From CALHVX01 sp964640725 (GTDB taxonomy: Bacteria; Pseudomonadota; Gammaproteobacteria; Pseudomonadales; Azotimanducaceae), in contig CAZXIJ010000001.1 in assembly GCA_964640725.1 (NCBI GenBank), positions 124,001-188,000 on the forward strand: DNA of 64,000 bases. Reading direction: 5' to 3'. Positions 33,656-44,416 of this stretch are shown piece after piece. The translations under genes and the position numbers were made by a program. The notes under the pieces were generated by a model. That model saw only the letters and a list, made by a program, of their open reading frames with translations, had not been told where the DNA came from and made no database searches. The first letter of the stretch is position 1. Each line of letters opens with the position of its first letter.

Positions 33656-35022
33656 GGTGAGCTCAGCCGCTCGTAGAGCGCCGTGCGATCCTGTGCGTAG
33701 CGCCGCCCGGCCATGTAGAACAGGGGTACCGCGAGCAGCGACAGCACGGTAAAGCTCAGCAGCGTCGCGCTGTACGGCTCGGCGACGCCCGCCCCGGCGA
33801 GCACGTCGACGGTGATCCCGCCAGCGGTGATGCCGATACCCATGCCGATAAAGTTGAGCATGAGGATGTAGAACGCGACCACGGTAGCCCGGATCTGTGG
33901 CGGCACCAGCTCCTGCACCGTCGAGAAGGTCGGGCCGTAAAAGCAACCCAGCTGAAAGTACCCGAGGAAGATTCCGAGATAGAACCAGAGGCTGTCTGGC
34001 TCGACGAGACGGTACGCCAGATTGAACGGCGCCAGCACCAGCATCACCCAAAACAGAAACATCGGCCGGCCAAGCCCGGTACGCGCCAGGAATCGGTCGC
34101 TGCCCAGGCCGCCAAACAGGTTGCCGAGGATGCCGCCCGCAAGCCCGAGCCACCCGGACAGCCGCGCAATCTCGTCGCGGTCAAAGCCCCGCTCCTGCAC
34201 GTACCAGAGCTGGTCGAAGGCCGCGGCCCCGAGAATGAAGTGCAGCGTGACTCCGCCGGCAATGGTCAGGCCCAACGCTGGCGATGCCCGCAACGCCGTC
34301 AGCAGCGTCGCCAGAATCTCCTTGAAGCTTTGCCTGGACGCAGGCTCTGCGGCGCTCGCCGCGGCCTGCGCGGCCGCCAGATGTCGGCGCGGCGTCTCGC
34401 GCAGGAACAGCATGATGACAGCGAGGCACACGCCGATGGCACCGAGCACATAGAAACAGTTGCGCCAGCCGATCGCCGGGCCCATGTAGCCCACAATCAG
34501 CAGGCTCACGCCAACGCCGATGGGTACGCCCATGTAGTAGAAACCGGAGGCAAAGCCGAGCTTGCTGGAGGGAAAGCGATCCGCCAGCAGGGACATGGAC
34601 GTCGGCGTCATGATCGATTCGCCAACGCCGATGAACATGCGCGGGGCCGCCAGAGACCAGAAACCCTTGGCGGCACCGGACAGCGCGGTCAACACCGACC
34701 AAAGCGCCAGACCGGCAGCGATGAGCCGGGTACGGTTGACCGTATCCGCCAGCGCGCCCATGAACAGGCCCATGGCCGAGTAGAAGATGATGAACACCAG
34801 GCCTGTGAGCAGACCGAACTGGGTATTGGTTAGCCCCAGGTCAGGCACGATGTAATTCGCGAAGCTGCTCAGCAGCTGCCGGTCTACAAAGTTCATGACA
34901 TTCAGCAGGGTCAGGAACGCCAGGAACGCGTAGGTCCCGGCGGTAACGACCGGCTCGTCGCCGGCGGCGGCCTGACCGTCGCCAGACAGGTTGCCGACCG
35001 TCCCGCCCACATCGCTGCTCAT
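33652..35022 (-). CDS. MFS transporter downstream of glcDEF
   Basis: A 456-residue twelve-helix carrier. Segment 1 carries NVMNFVDRQLL, typical of the ACS/Spinster-like MFS branch, and the loop after helix 2 has GALADTVNRTRLI. These families carry organic anions or lipids. It begins 37 bases after the glcF stop on the same strand, so a role in uptake of glycolate or another hydroxy acid is a reasonable guess. The ATG at 35022 follows GGGGAG; an upstream ATG at 35106 overlaps glcF and is not preferred. Confidence 0.82.
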   Translation of the reverse strand: MSSDVGGTVGNLSGDGQAAAGDEPVVTAGTYAFLAFLTLLNVMNFVDRQLLSSFANYIVPDLGLTNTQFGLLTGLVFIIFYSAMGLFMGALADTVNRTRLIAAGLALWSVLTALSGAAKGFWSLAAPRMFIGVGESIMTPTSMSLLADRFPSSKLGFASGFYYMGVPIGVGVSLLIVGYMGPAIGWRNCFYVLGAIGVCLAVIMLFLRETPRRHLAAAQAAASAAEPASRQSFKEILATLLTALRASPALGLTIAGGVTLHFILGAAAFDQLWYVQERGFDRDEIARLSGWLGLAGGILGNLFGGLGSDRFLARTGLGRPMFLFWVMLVLAPFNLAYRLVEPDSLWFYLGIFLGYFQLGCFYGPTFSTVQELVPPQIRATVVAFYILMLNFIGMGIGITAGGITVDVLAGAGVAEPYSATLLSFTVLSLLAVPLFYMAGRRYAQDRTALYERLSSP

Positions 35023-35059
35023 GGCGCGCTCCCCCGCTCCCCGAGAGCACCAGTGTGGC

Positions 35060-36310
35060 CTATTCCAGCAGCTCCAGCCAATGCACCACGCAAACGCCCA
35101 GCCCATCGCCGATGTGCAGCTGGCAGCCGACGTTGGCCGTAGCGATCAGCTCCGGCGCTGGCGCCGTCAGCGCGGCCTGCTTGCGCGCCTGCAGCGCTGC
35201 CGACAGCTCTGGCTGCAACAGGCTGTAGGTACCGGCGGAACCGCAGCACACGCCGCCTTCGGCGACCGGCAGCAACTCGTAGCCGGCCGCGCGCAGCAGC
35301 GGCTCCACCGAACCGCCCAGGCGCTGGCCGTGCTGCAGCGTGCAGGGCGCGTGCCAGGCGATCCGGCGGGCCTGGACCGCGGGCGCCAGCGTGGTGCTCC
35401 GGGCAAGCAGCTCCGATGCATCGCAAAACCGTTCCGCCCACCGGGCCGCCAGCGGGCCGTAGTGCGGGTCCTTGGCGAACCAGGCGGCGTAGTCTCGCTG
35501 GGTCACGCCACAGCCGCTGGCGCTGGACACGATCACCGCCGGCGCGACCGGCAGGGCCTCTACCTGATCGAGCAGGCGCGCCGCTTCTGCCCGGGCCCGG
35601 GCCTCGTCTGACAGGTGCAGCGCAAGACCGCCGCAGCAGTGCTCCTCGCGCAAACGGGCCGTCTGCGCGCCCCGACGCCGGAGCAATCGCTCGAGCGCCA
35701 GACTCGTGTTCGGCGTCGCCGCTTTCTGCACACAGCCGTCCAGCAGCAAAACCTGCAGCCCGTCGAAGGCCTTGTCAGCCAGGGGCGCGAGCTCTGCATC
35801 CGGACGCTGCGCCCGCTGCAGGCGCGGAATCTGTCGCGCCAGGGACCCGGGCAGCGCCCAGCGAAACAGCCCCCCCAACCGCGCCCACAGGCGCACCCGG
35901 CCGGCCCGGCTGAGCTGCGTGGCCAACCATCGTCGCTGGAGCCGCGCCCAGAAGCCGCGCGGTTGGCGCTCCGCCACCTCGCTGCGCCCGATCTCCAGCA
36001 GCTCGCCGTAGGCAACGCCGGAAGGACAGGTCGTTTCGCAGGCACGACAAGTGAGGCAACGATCCAGATGGCGCAGGGTGCGGGGGGCCGGGTCGGCGCC
36101 TTCGGCGCGGCCCGCGGGGTCGCCGTCCTGCTCGAGCAGATCCTTGATCAGGTAGATGCGGCCCCGGGGACCGTCCAGCTCGTCACCGGTTTCCTGATAG
36201 GTCGGACAGGTCGCGTTACAGAACCCGCAATGCACACAGGACCGCAGGATTGCATCGGCCCGGGCACCCCGGTCCGTGGCCAGGAACTCAGAAGGCAGCG
36301 AGGTTTGCAT
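35060..36310 (-). CDS. glcF: Glycolate oxidase iron-sulfur subunit
   Basis: A 416-residue protein with two [4Fe-4S] sites, CVHCGFCNATCP near residue 25 and CLTCRACETTCPSG near residue 86, and two cysteine-rich CCG domains (EEHCCGGLAL and GGVCCGSAGTYSLLQPE). It transfers electrons from the GlcD/GlcE flavin subunits to the quinone pool. Start and glcE stop overlap. Third gene of the glcD-glcE-glcF operon. Confidence 0.93.
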   Translation of the reverse strand: MQTSLPSEFLATDRGARADAILRSCVHCGFCNATCPTYQETGDELDGPRGRIYLIKDLLEQDGDPAGRAEGADPAPRTLRHLDRCLTCRACETTCPSGVAYGELLEIGRSEVAERQPRGFWARLQRRWLATQLSRAGRVRLWARLGGLFRWALPGSLARQIPRLQRAQRPDAELAPLADKAFDGLQVLLLDGCVQKAATPNTSLALERLLRRRGAQTARLREEHCCGGLALHLSDEARARAEAARLLDQVEALPVAPAVIVSSASGCGVTQRDYAAWFAKDPHYGPLAARWAERFCDASELLARSTTLAPAVQARRIAWHAPCTLQHGQRLGGSVEPLLRAAGYELLPVAEGGVCCGSAGTYSLLQPELSAALQARKQAALTAPAPELIATANVGCQLHIGDGLGVCVVHWLELLE

Positions 36311-37392
36311 CAGCTGGCCCCCTCGCCAAACAGGTCATGGGGATCAAACGCTCGCCGCAGCCGGGTCTGCAGCACAGCTCTGGCGCCGGAAACCTGAGCC
36401 CAGGGCGCCGCGGCGAAGGGCACGAGCGAGCCACCGGCAGCACGGACCGCGGATTGCAGTTCGTCCAGATCGGTGCCCTGCAACCGGTCGCTGCCTGCAT
36501 CGGCCGCCCGGTACCAGCGCTGGGCGCCGCCCCACTCGATCAGTGCCTGCGCATCGCCTGGCAGGGCGCCGGTGCCCGGCGGCAGGCTGGCGCGCCAGCG
36601 GACATCTCCGAGGCGAAAAAAGTCGTGCTGCTGGTCGCGCAGCGCCGGCCAGAGCAGATCGCCTTCAACGCGCTCGCCCCCAAGCTCCGCAGCCGCCGCC
36701 AGCACGGCCCGCGGGGCGCCGGCAAGCCGCAAAGACAACCGCCCGTCAACAAACGCCGTGCCGGTCAGAGGCAGCGCCCGGGCGGGCAGGTGCGCCAGCT
36801 GCGCCAGCGCTGTGTCGCAGGCAACCGATTGGTGCACCGTGACGGTCAGCGTCGGCGCGGGCAGCACCCGAACCGCGATACTGAGCAAGCACCCGAAAGC
36901 GCCGAAGGCGCCAACCTGCAGCCGCGAGACATCGTAGCCGGCGACGTTCTTGACCACCCGGCCGCCAAAGCGCAGCCGTTCGCCGAGCCCGTTCACGAGC
37001 TCCACGCCCAGCACGGCATCGCGCACGCTGCCGCGCCAGGGCCGGGCCGGACCGCTCAAGCCTGCAGCCACAGCGCCGCCCAGCGTTCCGGCGCCGCGCA
37101 GCCGGGGGGGCTCGAAGGGCAACACCTGATGGTGCCGGGCCAGCAGCGCTTCGATCTCTGCCAGCGGCGTGCCAGCCCGAGCTTCCAGAACGAGTTCGTC
37201 CGGCGCGTAATGCAGGACGCCGCAATGATCGAGGGTCGACAGGCGCTCTGCCCGGGCCGCCGCGGTCGGCGGCGCGAATCGCTCAGCTTTACTGCCCTGC
37301 CCAACCACCTGCAAAGGCTTGCGCGCCGCAGCAGCCTGCTCGACGGCGGCCACAATGCGCGCGCCGTCGTCGCTGTCGCCGGCGCGGATCAA
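36310..37392 (-). CDS. glcE: Glycolate oxidase FAD-binding subunit
   Basis: A 360-residue FAD-binding type 4 protein. It shows QVVGQGSKAERF, the FAD-binding GAGTLGGAVAAGLSGPARP and LRFGGRVVKNVAGYD, all typical of GlcE. It is an essential partner of GlcD. The start is a TTG overlapping the glcD stop (TTGA), followed by LIRAGDSDDGARIVAAVEQA, the natural N-terminus of the family; longer in-frame extensions into glcD are not supported. Confidence 0.9.
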   Translation of the reverse strand: MIRAGDSDDGARIVAAVEQAAAARKPLQVVGQGSKAERFAPPTAAARAERLSTLDHCGVLHYAPDELVLEARAGTPLAEIEALLARHHQVLPFEPPRLRGAGTLGGAVAAGLSGPARPWRGSVRDAVLGVELVNGLGERLRFGGRVVKNVAGYDVSRLQVGAFGAFGCLLSIAVRVLPAPTLTVTVHQSVACDTALAQLAHLPARALPLTGTAFVDGRLSLRLAGAPRAVLAAAAELGGERVEGDLLWPALRDQQHDFFRLGDVRWRASLPPGTGALPGDAQALIEWGGAQRWYRAADAGSDRLQGTDLDELQSAVRAAGGSLVPFAAAPWAQVSGARAVLQTRLRRAFDPHDLFGEGAS

Positions 37393-38843
37393 AAGCGCGG
37401 CAATCCGGCGAAGGGCGCGCGGTTGCCATGAACGTGCATACCGCCCAGCTCGGCGCAGCGCGACGGCGTGGGAATGCCTTTGCCGGGATTCAGGATCCCG
37501 TCCGGATCGAGCGCGGCTTTCACCCGGTCGAACTGCGCCAGCGCCGCGGGGGGAAACTGCACACACATGCCGTCCAGCTTCTCGACGCCGACCCCATGCT
37601 CGCCAGTGATCGTCCCGCCGGCCACCACGCAGGCCCGGAGGATGTCGGCGCCAAAGGCTTCTGCCCGCGCCAGCTCGCCGTCGCGGTTGGCATCGTAAAG
37701 GATCAGCGGGTGCAGGTTACCGTCGCCGGCATGGAAGACGTTGGCGACCCGCAGCTGATACTTGCGGCTCAGATCGCTGATGGCGTTCAGTACCGAGGCC
37801 AGCGCCGCCCGGGGGATGGTCCCGTCCATGCAATAATAATCCGGTGCCAGCCGGCCGACGGCCGGGAAGGCGGACTTGCGCCCCTGCCACAGCCGGGCCT
37901 GGGCCTGCGGGTCGACGGCGCGCTCGACCTGGGTCGCGCCACAGCTCTCGAACAGGGCCTGCACGCGGCTGGCATCCAGCTCTACCTCGGCGAGCACGCC
38001 GTCGAGTTCGCACAGCAGCATGGCCGCCGCGTCTCGCGGATAACCCGCGTGCACGAAGTCCTCAGCCGCCGCAATCGCGAGCTGATCCATCATCTCCAGG
38101 CCGGCCGGCACGATACCGTCGGCAATGACAGCGCTGACGGCCTCTGCCGCATCCTCAACGCGCGCGAAGGCGGCCATGAGCACCTGCCGGACCGCCGGAG
38201 CCGGCAGCAGGCGCACGGTGACCTCGGTCACGATGCCCAGCATGCCCTCGCTGCCACAGAGCAGCGCCAGCAGGTCGAGGCCCGGCTCGTCGAGGCTCCC
38301 GCCCCCGAGCTCAAGGAGTTCCCCATCGGCCATCACCAGGCGCACGCCGGTGACGTTGTGGACCGTCAGGCCGTACTTCAGGCAGTGCACGCCGCCGCTG
38401 TTTTCCGCCACGTTGCCGCCAATGGAGCAGGCAATCTGGGATGAGGGGTCGGGCGCGTAGTACAGCCCGTGCGCCGCGGCCGCTTCGCTGATGGCGAGGT
38501 TCCGGACCCCGGGCTCGAGCCGCGCCAGCGCGCGGACCGGATCCAGCTCGAGAATCCTGCCCATGCGCGACAGGCCCAGCAGGATGCCCTGCTCGTGGGG
38601 CCGGGCGCCGCCGGACAGGCCGGTTCCCGCGCCCCGGGGCACCAGCGGCAGGCGCAGCTCGGCGCAGAGTTTGACCACATCCACGACCTGCGCTTCCGTT
38701 TCCGGCAGCACCACCAGCCATGGCTGCTGGCGAATCGCCGTCAGCCCGTCGGTTTCGTAGGGGCGACAACCCGCAGGGTCGCTGATGATGGCGTCTGCCG
38801 GCACGATCGCCTGCAGCCGCTTGATAACCTGGGCTCTGTCCAT
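37389..38843 (-). CDS. glcD: Glycolate oxidase catalytic subunit (FAD-linked oxidase)
   Basis: A 484-residue FAD-binding 4 / FAD-oxidase C enzyme that oxidises glycolate (or D-lactate) to glyoxylate. Characteristic text: LVPRGAGTGLSGGARP, the FAD segment NVAENSGGVHCLKYG, and HAGDGNLHPLILYD with the metal/substrate histidines. The gene is first of glcDEF. It has no ribosome-binding site, but a perfect TATAAT lies six bases ahead of the ATG. Confidence 0.93.
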   Translation of the reverse strand: MDRAQVIKRLQAIVPADAIISDPAGCRPYETDGLTAIRQQPWLVVLPETEAQVVDVVKLCAELRLPLVPRGAGTGLSGGARPHEQGILLGLSRMGRILELDPVRALARLEPGVRNLAISEAAAAHGLYYAPDPSSQIACSIGGNVAENSGGVHCLKYGLTVHNVTGVRLVMADGELLELGGGSLDEPGLDLLALLCGSEGMLGIVTEVTVRLLPAPAVRQVLMAAFARVEDAAEAVSAVIADGIVPAGLEMMDQLAIAAAEDFVHAGYPRDAAAMLLCELDGVLAEVELDASRVQALFESCGATQVERAVDPQAQARLWQGRKSAFPAVGRLAPDYYCMDGTIPRAALASVLNAISDLSRKYQLRVANVFHAGDGNLHPLILYDANRDGELARAEAFGADILRACVVAGGTITGEHGVGVEKLDGMCVQFPPAALAQFDRVKAALDPDGILNPGKGIPTPSRCAELGGMHVHGNRAPFAGLPRF

Positions 38844-38855
38844 GCGCCCATTATA
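38844..38855 (-). promoter_or_regulatory. Perfect -10 element spaced for a leaderless glcD transcript
   Basis: On the minus strand TATAAT (38850-38855) is followed by gggcgc and the ATG of glcD. The block closely matches the one before the MBL gene at 6707 (CTATAmTGGGCGs then ATG, m = A or C, s = G or C). A convincing -35 was not found. Confidence 0.5.
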
Positions 38856-38862
38856 GGGGCGA

Positions 38863-39615
38863 TTAGAAGTGGTAGTTCAGCATCAGATAGGGTCCGCTGA
38901 TTTCGATCTCGGCCCGATCCAGGTCGTCGAAGTCGTCGACCTCAAGGTTGAAGCTGCGCCAACCCAGCTCGCCGCCAAGGCCGAGCGCTGACTCGTAGCC
39001 CAGCTGCGCCGAGTACTCGAGCAGCTGGTTGCCGTCGTAGGACAGGCCCTGAAGCTGCGCCGAGGCAGACAGGCCGGTCAGCGGCAAATCAACGCGGGCC
39101 GCGCCGTACAGCAAGGGCAGCGCGCCGCGAAAGTCCGCGCGGGAGAACTCGTTGGCCGAAACGATCTCGATATCGCCATCGATCATGCGGGCAACCAGCC
39201 CGAGGTCGACGCTGACCACCGAGTCGAGCAATTCGTAGTAGAGCACCAGGTCCGCCTGGGTCAGTCCCAGATCCGTGCTGACGTTATCTGTTGCGCTGAA
39301 GGTCGTGCCGTTGATCTCGATGCTGCGGCTGAGCGTCTCCATGCCAGACAGCGCATTCCGGGCGTACTGGAAGCGCACATTGGGCAGACCGGGAAGCGGA
39401 TGCTCCAGAGCAAGGTAGGCAACGGTATTGTCGTCATCGTCAACGCCCAGATCGTCCTCCACGTCGACGGCGATGCCGCCGGAGCGAAGATCACCGGTGA
39501 CGCTCTGCTGCCAGACTCCGTACCCGGCATAAACGCCGAAAACAGTGTCGGCCTGGGCGACCATGGGCGCAGCGATCAGGGCGGCGAGAACGGGGGCGAG
39601 AAAGCGGGTCTTCAT
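38863..39615 (-). CDS. Outer-membrane beta-barrel protein, TIGR04219-like
   Basis: A 250-residue exported protein with a clear signal peptide (FLAPVLAALIAAPMVAQA) followed by alternating hydrophobic strands and a C-terminal LMLNYHF ending in phenylalanine, the usual outer-membrane barrel signature. The opening GVYAGYGVWQQSVTGD is typical of the TIGR04219 family. Role unknown. An in-frame ATG at 39690 would put 25 residues before the signal peptide and is rejected. A TATACT lies about 35 bases upstream. Confidence 0.82.
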   Translation of the reverse strand: MKTRFLAPVLAALIAAPMVAQADTVFGVYAGYGVWQQSVTGDLRSGGIAVDVEDDLGVDDDDNTVAYLALEHPLPGLPNVRFQYARNALSGMETLSRSIEINGTTFSATDNVSTDLGLTQADLVLYYELLDSVVSVDLGLVARMIDGDIEIVSANEFSRADFRGALPLLYGAARVDLPLTGLSASAQLQGLSYDGNQLLEYSAQLGYESALGLGGELGWRSFNLEVDDFDDLDRAEIEISGPYLMLNYHF

Positions 39616-39761
39616 GTTTGGTACTGCATCAACACAAATAGGCCATTTCAGTATAGAAGCCGTGCGCGCGGCCATCGTGATCCAGCGCACGGGCGGTGTA
39701 CCCCGAAAGGTTTTTGCCGTAAATGAGAGGTCGCGCAGGGCCCGGCTCGAGCCGCGCGGGC

Positions 39762-40697
39762 TTACCGGTAGGCGGCGCCCAGCTCGCCTACGATCTGGAA
39801 AAACTCGTCCCGGATCTCGCTGATGATCTCTGCGACCGGCCGTACGGCATCGATGCGCCCGGCCACCTGCCCGGTCAGCGCAATGCTCGCTTCCATATCG
39901 CCACCAAAATAGAGGTCCAGCGCGGTGCCAAATTCGGTCATCGCGTTCACGTCCGGGGTCAGCTCCAGCCGCGTGGTTTTTTCCGTGCGCAGGGCGCGCA
40001 GGCCGGGGGAGTGCTGCCGGTTCAGGAACACCGTATCGGTCTCCTTGGCGCCAACGATCGCATTCTTCCAGTTCTCGTGCACCGGCGATTCCGCAGCAGA
40101 CACCATACGCGTGCCGAGCTGAATCGCCTCGGCGCCCAGAGCAAAGGCCGCAGCCATGGAGCGGCCATCCACAAATCCGCCCGCTGCGATGATCGGCACA
40201 TCCACTTTGGAACGGATCAGCGGCAGCAGCACCATGGTGGATACGTCCCGCGGATTCTTGAAGCCACCGCCCTCGCCGCCTTCCACCACCAGACCGTCAA
40301 CGCCACACTCGACGGCCTTCAGCGCCGCCGACAGGCTCGGCACAACGTGGAACACGGTCAGCCCGGCTGCCTTCAGCTCGCCGGTGTAGCGTTCGGGGTT
40401 GCCGGCAGACGTCGTCACGAACCGCACGCCCTGATCGATCACGAACTGCACGATCTCCGGGTCGCGCACGAACGCCTGGGCGATGTTCACGCCAAAGGGC
40501 TTGTCCGTCAGGTCGCGCATTTTGATGATCTCTTCACGAACCGCGCCCAATTCTCCGGAGGAGGTCTCGATAATGCCCAGCGCGCCGCTGTTGGAAACGG
40601 CCGATGCCAGCTGCGAGCGGGCAATCCAGCCCATCGGGGCTTGAACGATGGGCGTCTCGACGCCGAGCATTTCGGTGATACGGTTCTTGAAGGCCAT
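39762..40697 (-). CDS. Nitronate monooxygenase-like FMN protein without the usual histidine
   Basis: A 311-residue TIM-barrel FMN protein of the 2-nitropropane dioxygenase/FabK superfamily: PIVQAPMGWIARSQLASAVS at the N-terminus, KAAGLTVFHVVPSL, and IIAAGGFVDGRSMAAAFALG for phosphate binding. The segment where class I nitronate monooxygenases carry a catalytic histidine (G-G-H) reads VVEGGEGGGFKNPRD, so that histidine is absent. The same variant occurs in lipid-degradation neighbourhoods, where the reaction is unknown. Divergent from the DUF6482 gene. Confidence 0.8.
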   Translation of the reverse strand: MAFKNRITEMLGVETPIVQAPMGWIARSQLASAVSNSGALGIIETSSGELGAVREEIIKMRDLTDKPFGVNIAQAFVRDPEIVQFVIDQGVRFVTTSAGNPERYTGELKAAGLTVFHVVPSLSAALKAVECGVDGLVVEGGEGGGFKNPRDVSTMVLLPLIRSKVDVPIIAAGGFVDGRSMAAAFALGAEAIQLGTRMVSAAESPVHENWKNAIVGAKETDTVFLNRQHSPGLRALRTEKTTRLELTPDVNAMTEFGTALDLYFGGDMEASIALTGQVAGRIDAVRPVAEIISEIRDEFFQIVGELGAAYR

Positions 40698-40732
40698 GGG
40701 CAGGGTCCTTGGGTCGCGAAAAAGGTGATGGT

Positions 40733-41047
40733 GTGAAACTTGATGCGTTTAAAGCCCTCGCGGCCCAGCCGGGCAGCGAGGTGGAAGTTCTGGCCGTGGA
40801 TCCGGTGATCTACCTGCTCCGCTGCAGCGCCGGCGGAGAGTCCGCCATCTTAACGCGCAGCGGCAAGCGCAACTGGGTGTTCAAGTCCCTGGCGGCCTGC
40901 CAGCGGCTGCTGCAAAACGCCGGGATTCGGCAGGCGGTGCTGGTGCAGGAATCCGCCTACTCGGAAATGGTCGGCACCGAGGCCAACGCCGGCCAGTCGC
41001 AAATGCGCATGCCGCTGCACATTCCCGAGGCCGACGGCGACCGCTAG
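40733..41047 (+). CDS. DUF6482 family protein
   Basis: A 104-residue soluble protein read from a GTG with AAAGGTG just upstream. The text VLAVDPVIYLLRCSAGGES, FKSLAACQRLLQNAG and VLVQESAYSEMVG matches the pattern of DUF6482 proteins of pseudomonads and allies. No catalytic motif is visible and the role is unknown. A TTG at 40709 would add eight residues without a binding site. It converges on the acyl-CoA synthetase ending at 41061. Confidence 0.65.
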   Translation: MKLDAFKALAAQPGSEVEVLAVDPVIYLLRCSAGGESAILTRSGKRNWVFKSLAACQRLLQNAGIRQAVLVQESAYSEMVGTEANAGQSQMRMPLHIPEADGDR

Positions 41048-41060
41048 GGCGCGCCGACGC

Positions 41061-42704
<1,644 letters not shown>

Positions 42705-42784
42705 GATCGAGACTCCCTCCAAAAAATCGAGGGCGGAGAATACCGCGCTTGTCGATCAGGCAGAACCGGCTTGAGCCAGAGCGC

Positions 42785-44416
42785 TTAGTCCTGAAAGGAC
42801 AGATCGTCCTCGAGCCGGGCCCGGGTCGCAGCGAGTTGCCGGGCCTGCTCCGCAGCATCCCAGCCTTTCAGCCCGGCCATGAGCGCTGCCAGCGCCGGCA
42901 GGGCGTCCAGCAGCTCGGCGGGGGCAAACCAGGCGGCCCGCAGCCGGCGATACACCAGATCCTCGAGCGTCTCGGCGCCCTCCTGGCGAACGCCCCACTC
43001 CACTTCTTCGCGAAACAGCGATGCCGACAGGGGCGCGGGCGCCGAACCGAGCACGTCAAACACCTCGCTGCCGTAGATCCGGACCAGCCGCTGCGCCACC
43101 GCCTCCGGTTGCTGGTACCGGCTCGCGACGGCCGTCGCCAGTTCGGCCACGGAGGCGACTCCGACCGCGGCGAGATCGCCCCCACGCAGCGGCGCGACCG
43201 GCAGCTCTGCAGGCATCTCGCGGCCCAGCGTGGTGCCGATCCGCGCCATCACGTCGCCCGCCATATGGCGGTGCCCGGTGAGTTTGCCGCCGGCGATGGT
43301 GATGAAGTTGCCGTCCTGCCAGATCTCGTCTTTGCGCGACATTTCCTTCGGCGCCTTGCCGGGCTCGTTGATCAAGGGGCGCAGACCGGCCCAGGCGGCC
43401 AGCACATCGTCGCTGTCCACCGGGTGCTCGGGAAAGTACCGTTTGAGCGGCGCCAGCAGATACTCGACATCTTCGGCTTCAACCTTGGGCCAGGTGGCCG
43501 GCGCGCCGTCATAGCGGGTGTCTGTGGTGCCGACGTAGGTGTAGCGCCCGCGACCGATCACGAACATGAGCCGCCCGTCATCGGCTTCGATCATGACCAG
43601 GTTCCTGACGGGCAGTTTGTCCTGCGACAGGACGACATGAACGCCCTTGCTCAGCCGCAGCCGTGGCTCGCCTTCCTGAGCCGGCAGCAGCGACTCAGCC
43701 CAGGGACCGGTCGCGTTGACGATGCAGCGCGCCTTCAGGTCGATGGGTGCTTCAGCGCCGCTCGCATCGGTCACCGTGACGGCGTCCGGGTGGATCGCCG
43801 TGGCCCGAGCGTAGCTCAGCACCCGAGCCCCTTCGGCGACGGCGCTGCGCAGCGTCGCCAGCACCAGCCGCGCATCGTCGGTCAGGTATTCCCGATAGAT
43901 GCAGGCATGCGGGTACCGAGACCAGTTGAAGGTCGGTTCCAGAGCGACCGGGTCGTGCTCTCGATCCCGGTGGAAACGGTCGTCGTCGGCGACCTGTCCA
44001 AGCATCTGGTACAGCGTGACGCCGGCCCGGTACTTCAGGTAGTCGAGCTTGGAGTCAGAGGGCAGCACCATCCAGCGCGGCTCCGCCAGGTGCGGCGCGA
44101 TCTGGTGAAGGGTCTTGCGCTCCAGCGCCGCTTCGCGCACCAGGGACACCTCGCCCATGGCCAGGTAGCGCAGACCGCCGTGGATCAGCTTGGTGGAGCG
44201 ACTGGAAGTACCGGAACCGAAATCGTCGGCTTCGATCAGCGCGGTGCGCAAACCGGCGCTGGCGCCGAAGTGCGCGATACCGGCTCCGGTGATACCGCCG
44301 CCAATGACCAGCAGGTCGAAGGGCTCGGCCGCACTGGCGGCCTGCATGCCGGCCCAGTCACGGGCCAGAGACGGCAGGGGAGATTCGCGGTTGAGCGCAA
44401 GGTTAGAGCTGGGCAT
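42785..44416 (-). CDS. glpD: Aerobic glycerol-3-phosphate dehydrogenase
   Basis: A 543-residue FAD enzyme: FDLLVIGGGITGAGIA binds FAD, followed by SGTSSRSTKLIHGGLRYL, typical of GlpD, and a C-terminal DAO_C domain. It oxidises glycerol-3-phosphate to dihydroxyacetone phosphate and feeds quinones at the membrane. ATG 44416 lies inside the last bases of the upstream DUF3187 gene (14-base overlap); an upstream in-frame ATG at 44446 adds a cysteine-rich stretch unlikely to be real. Confidence 0.9.
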   Translation of the reverse strand: MPSSNLALNRESPLPSLARDWAGMQAASAAEPFDLLVIGGGITGAGIAHFGASAGLRTALIEADDFGSGTSSRSTKLIHGGLRYLAMGEVSLVREAALERKTLHQIAPHLAEPRWMVLPSDSKLDYLKYRAGVTLYQMLGQVADDDRFHRDREHDPVALEPTFNWSRYPHACIYREYLTDDARLVLATLRSAVAEGARVLSYARATAIHPDAVTVTDASGAEAPIDLKARCIVNATGPWAESLLPAQEGEPRLRLSKGVHVVLSQDKLPVRNLVMIEADDGRLMFVIGRGRYTYVGTTDTRYDGAPATWPKVEAEDVEYLLAPLKRYFPEHPVDSDDVLAAWAGLRPLINEPGKAPKEMSRKDEIWQDGNFITIAGGKLTGHRHMAGDVMARIGTTLGREMPAELPVAPLRGGDLAAVGVASVAELATAVASRYQQPEAVAQRLVRIYGSEVFDVLGSAPAPLSASLFREEVEWGVRQEGAETLEDLVYRRLRAAWFAPAELLDALPALAALMAGLKGWDAAEQARQLAATRARLEDDLSFQD

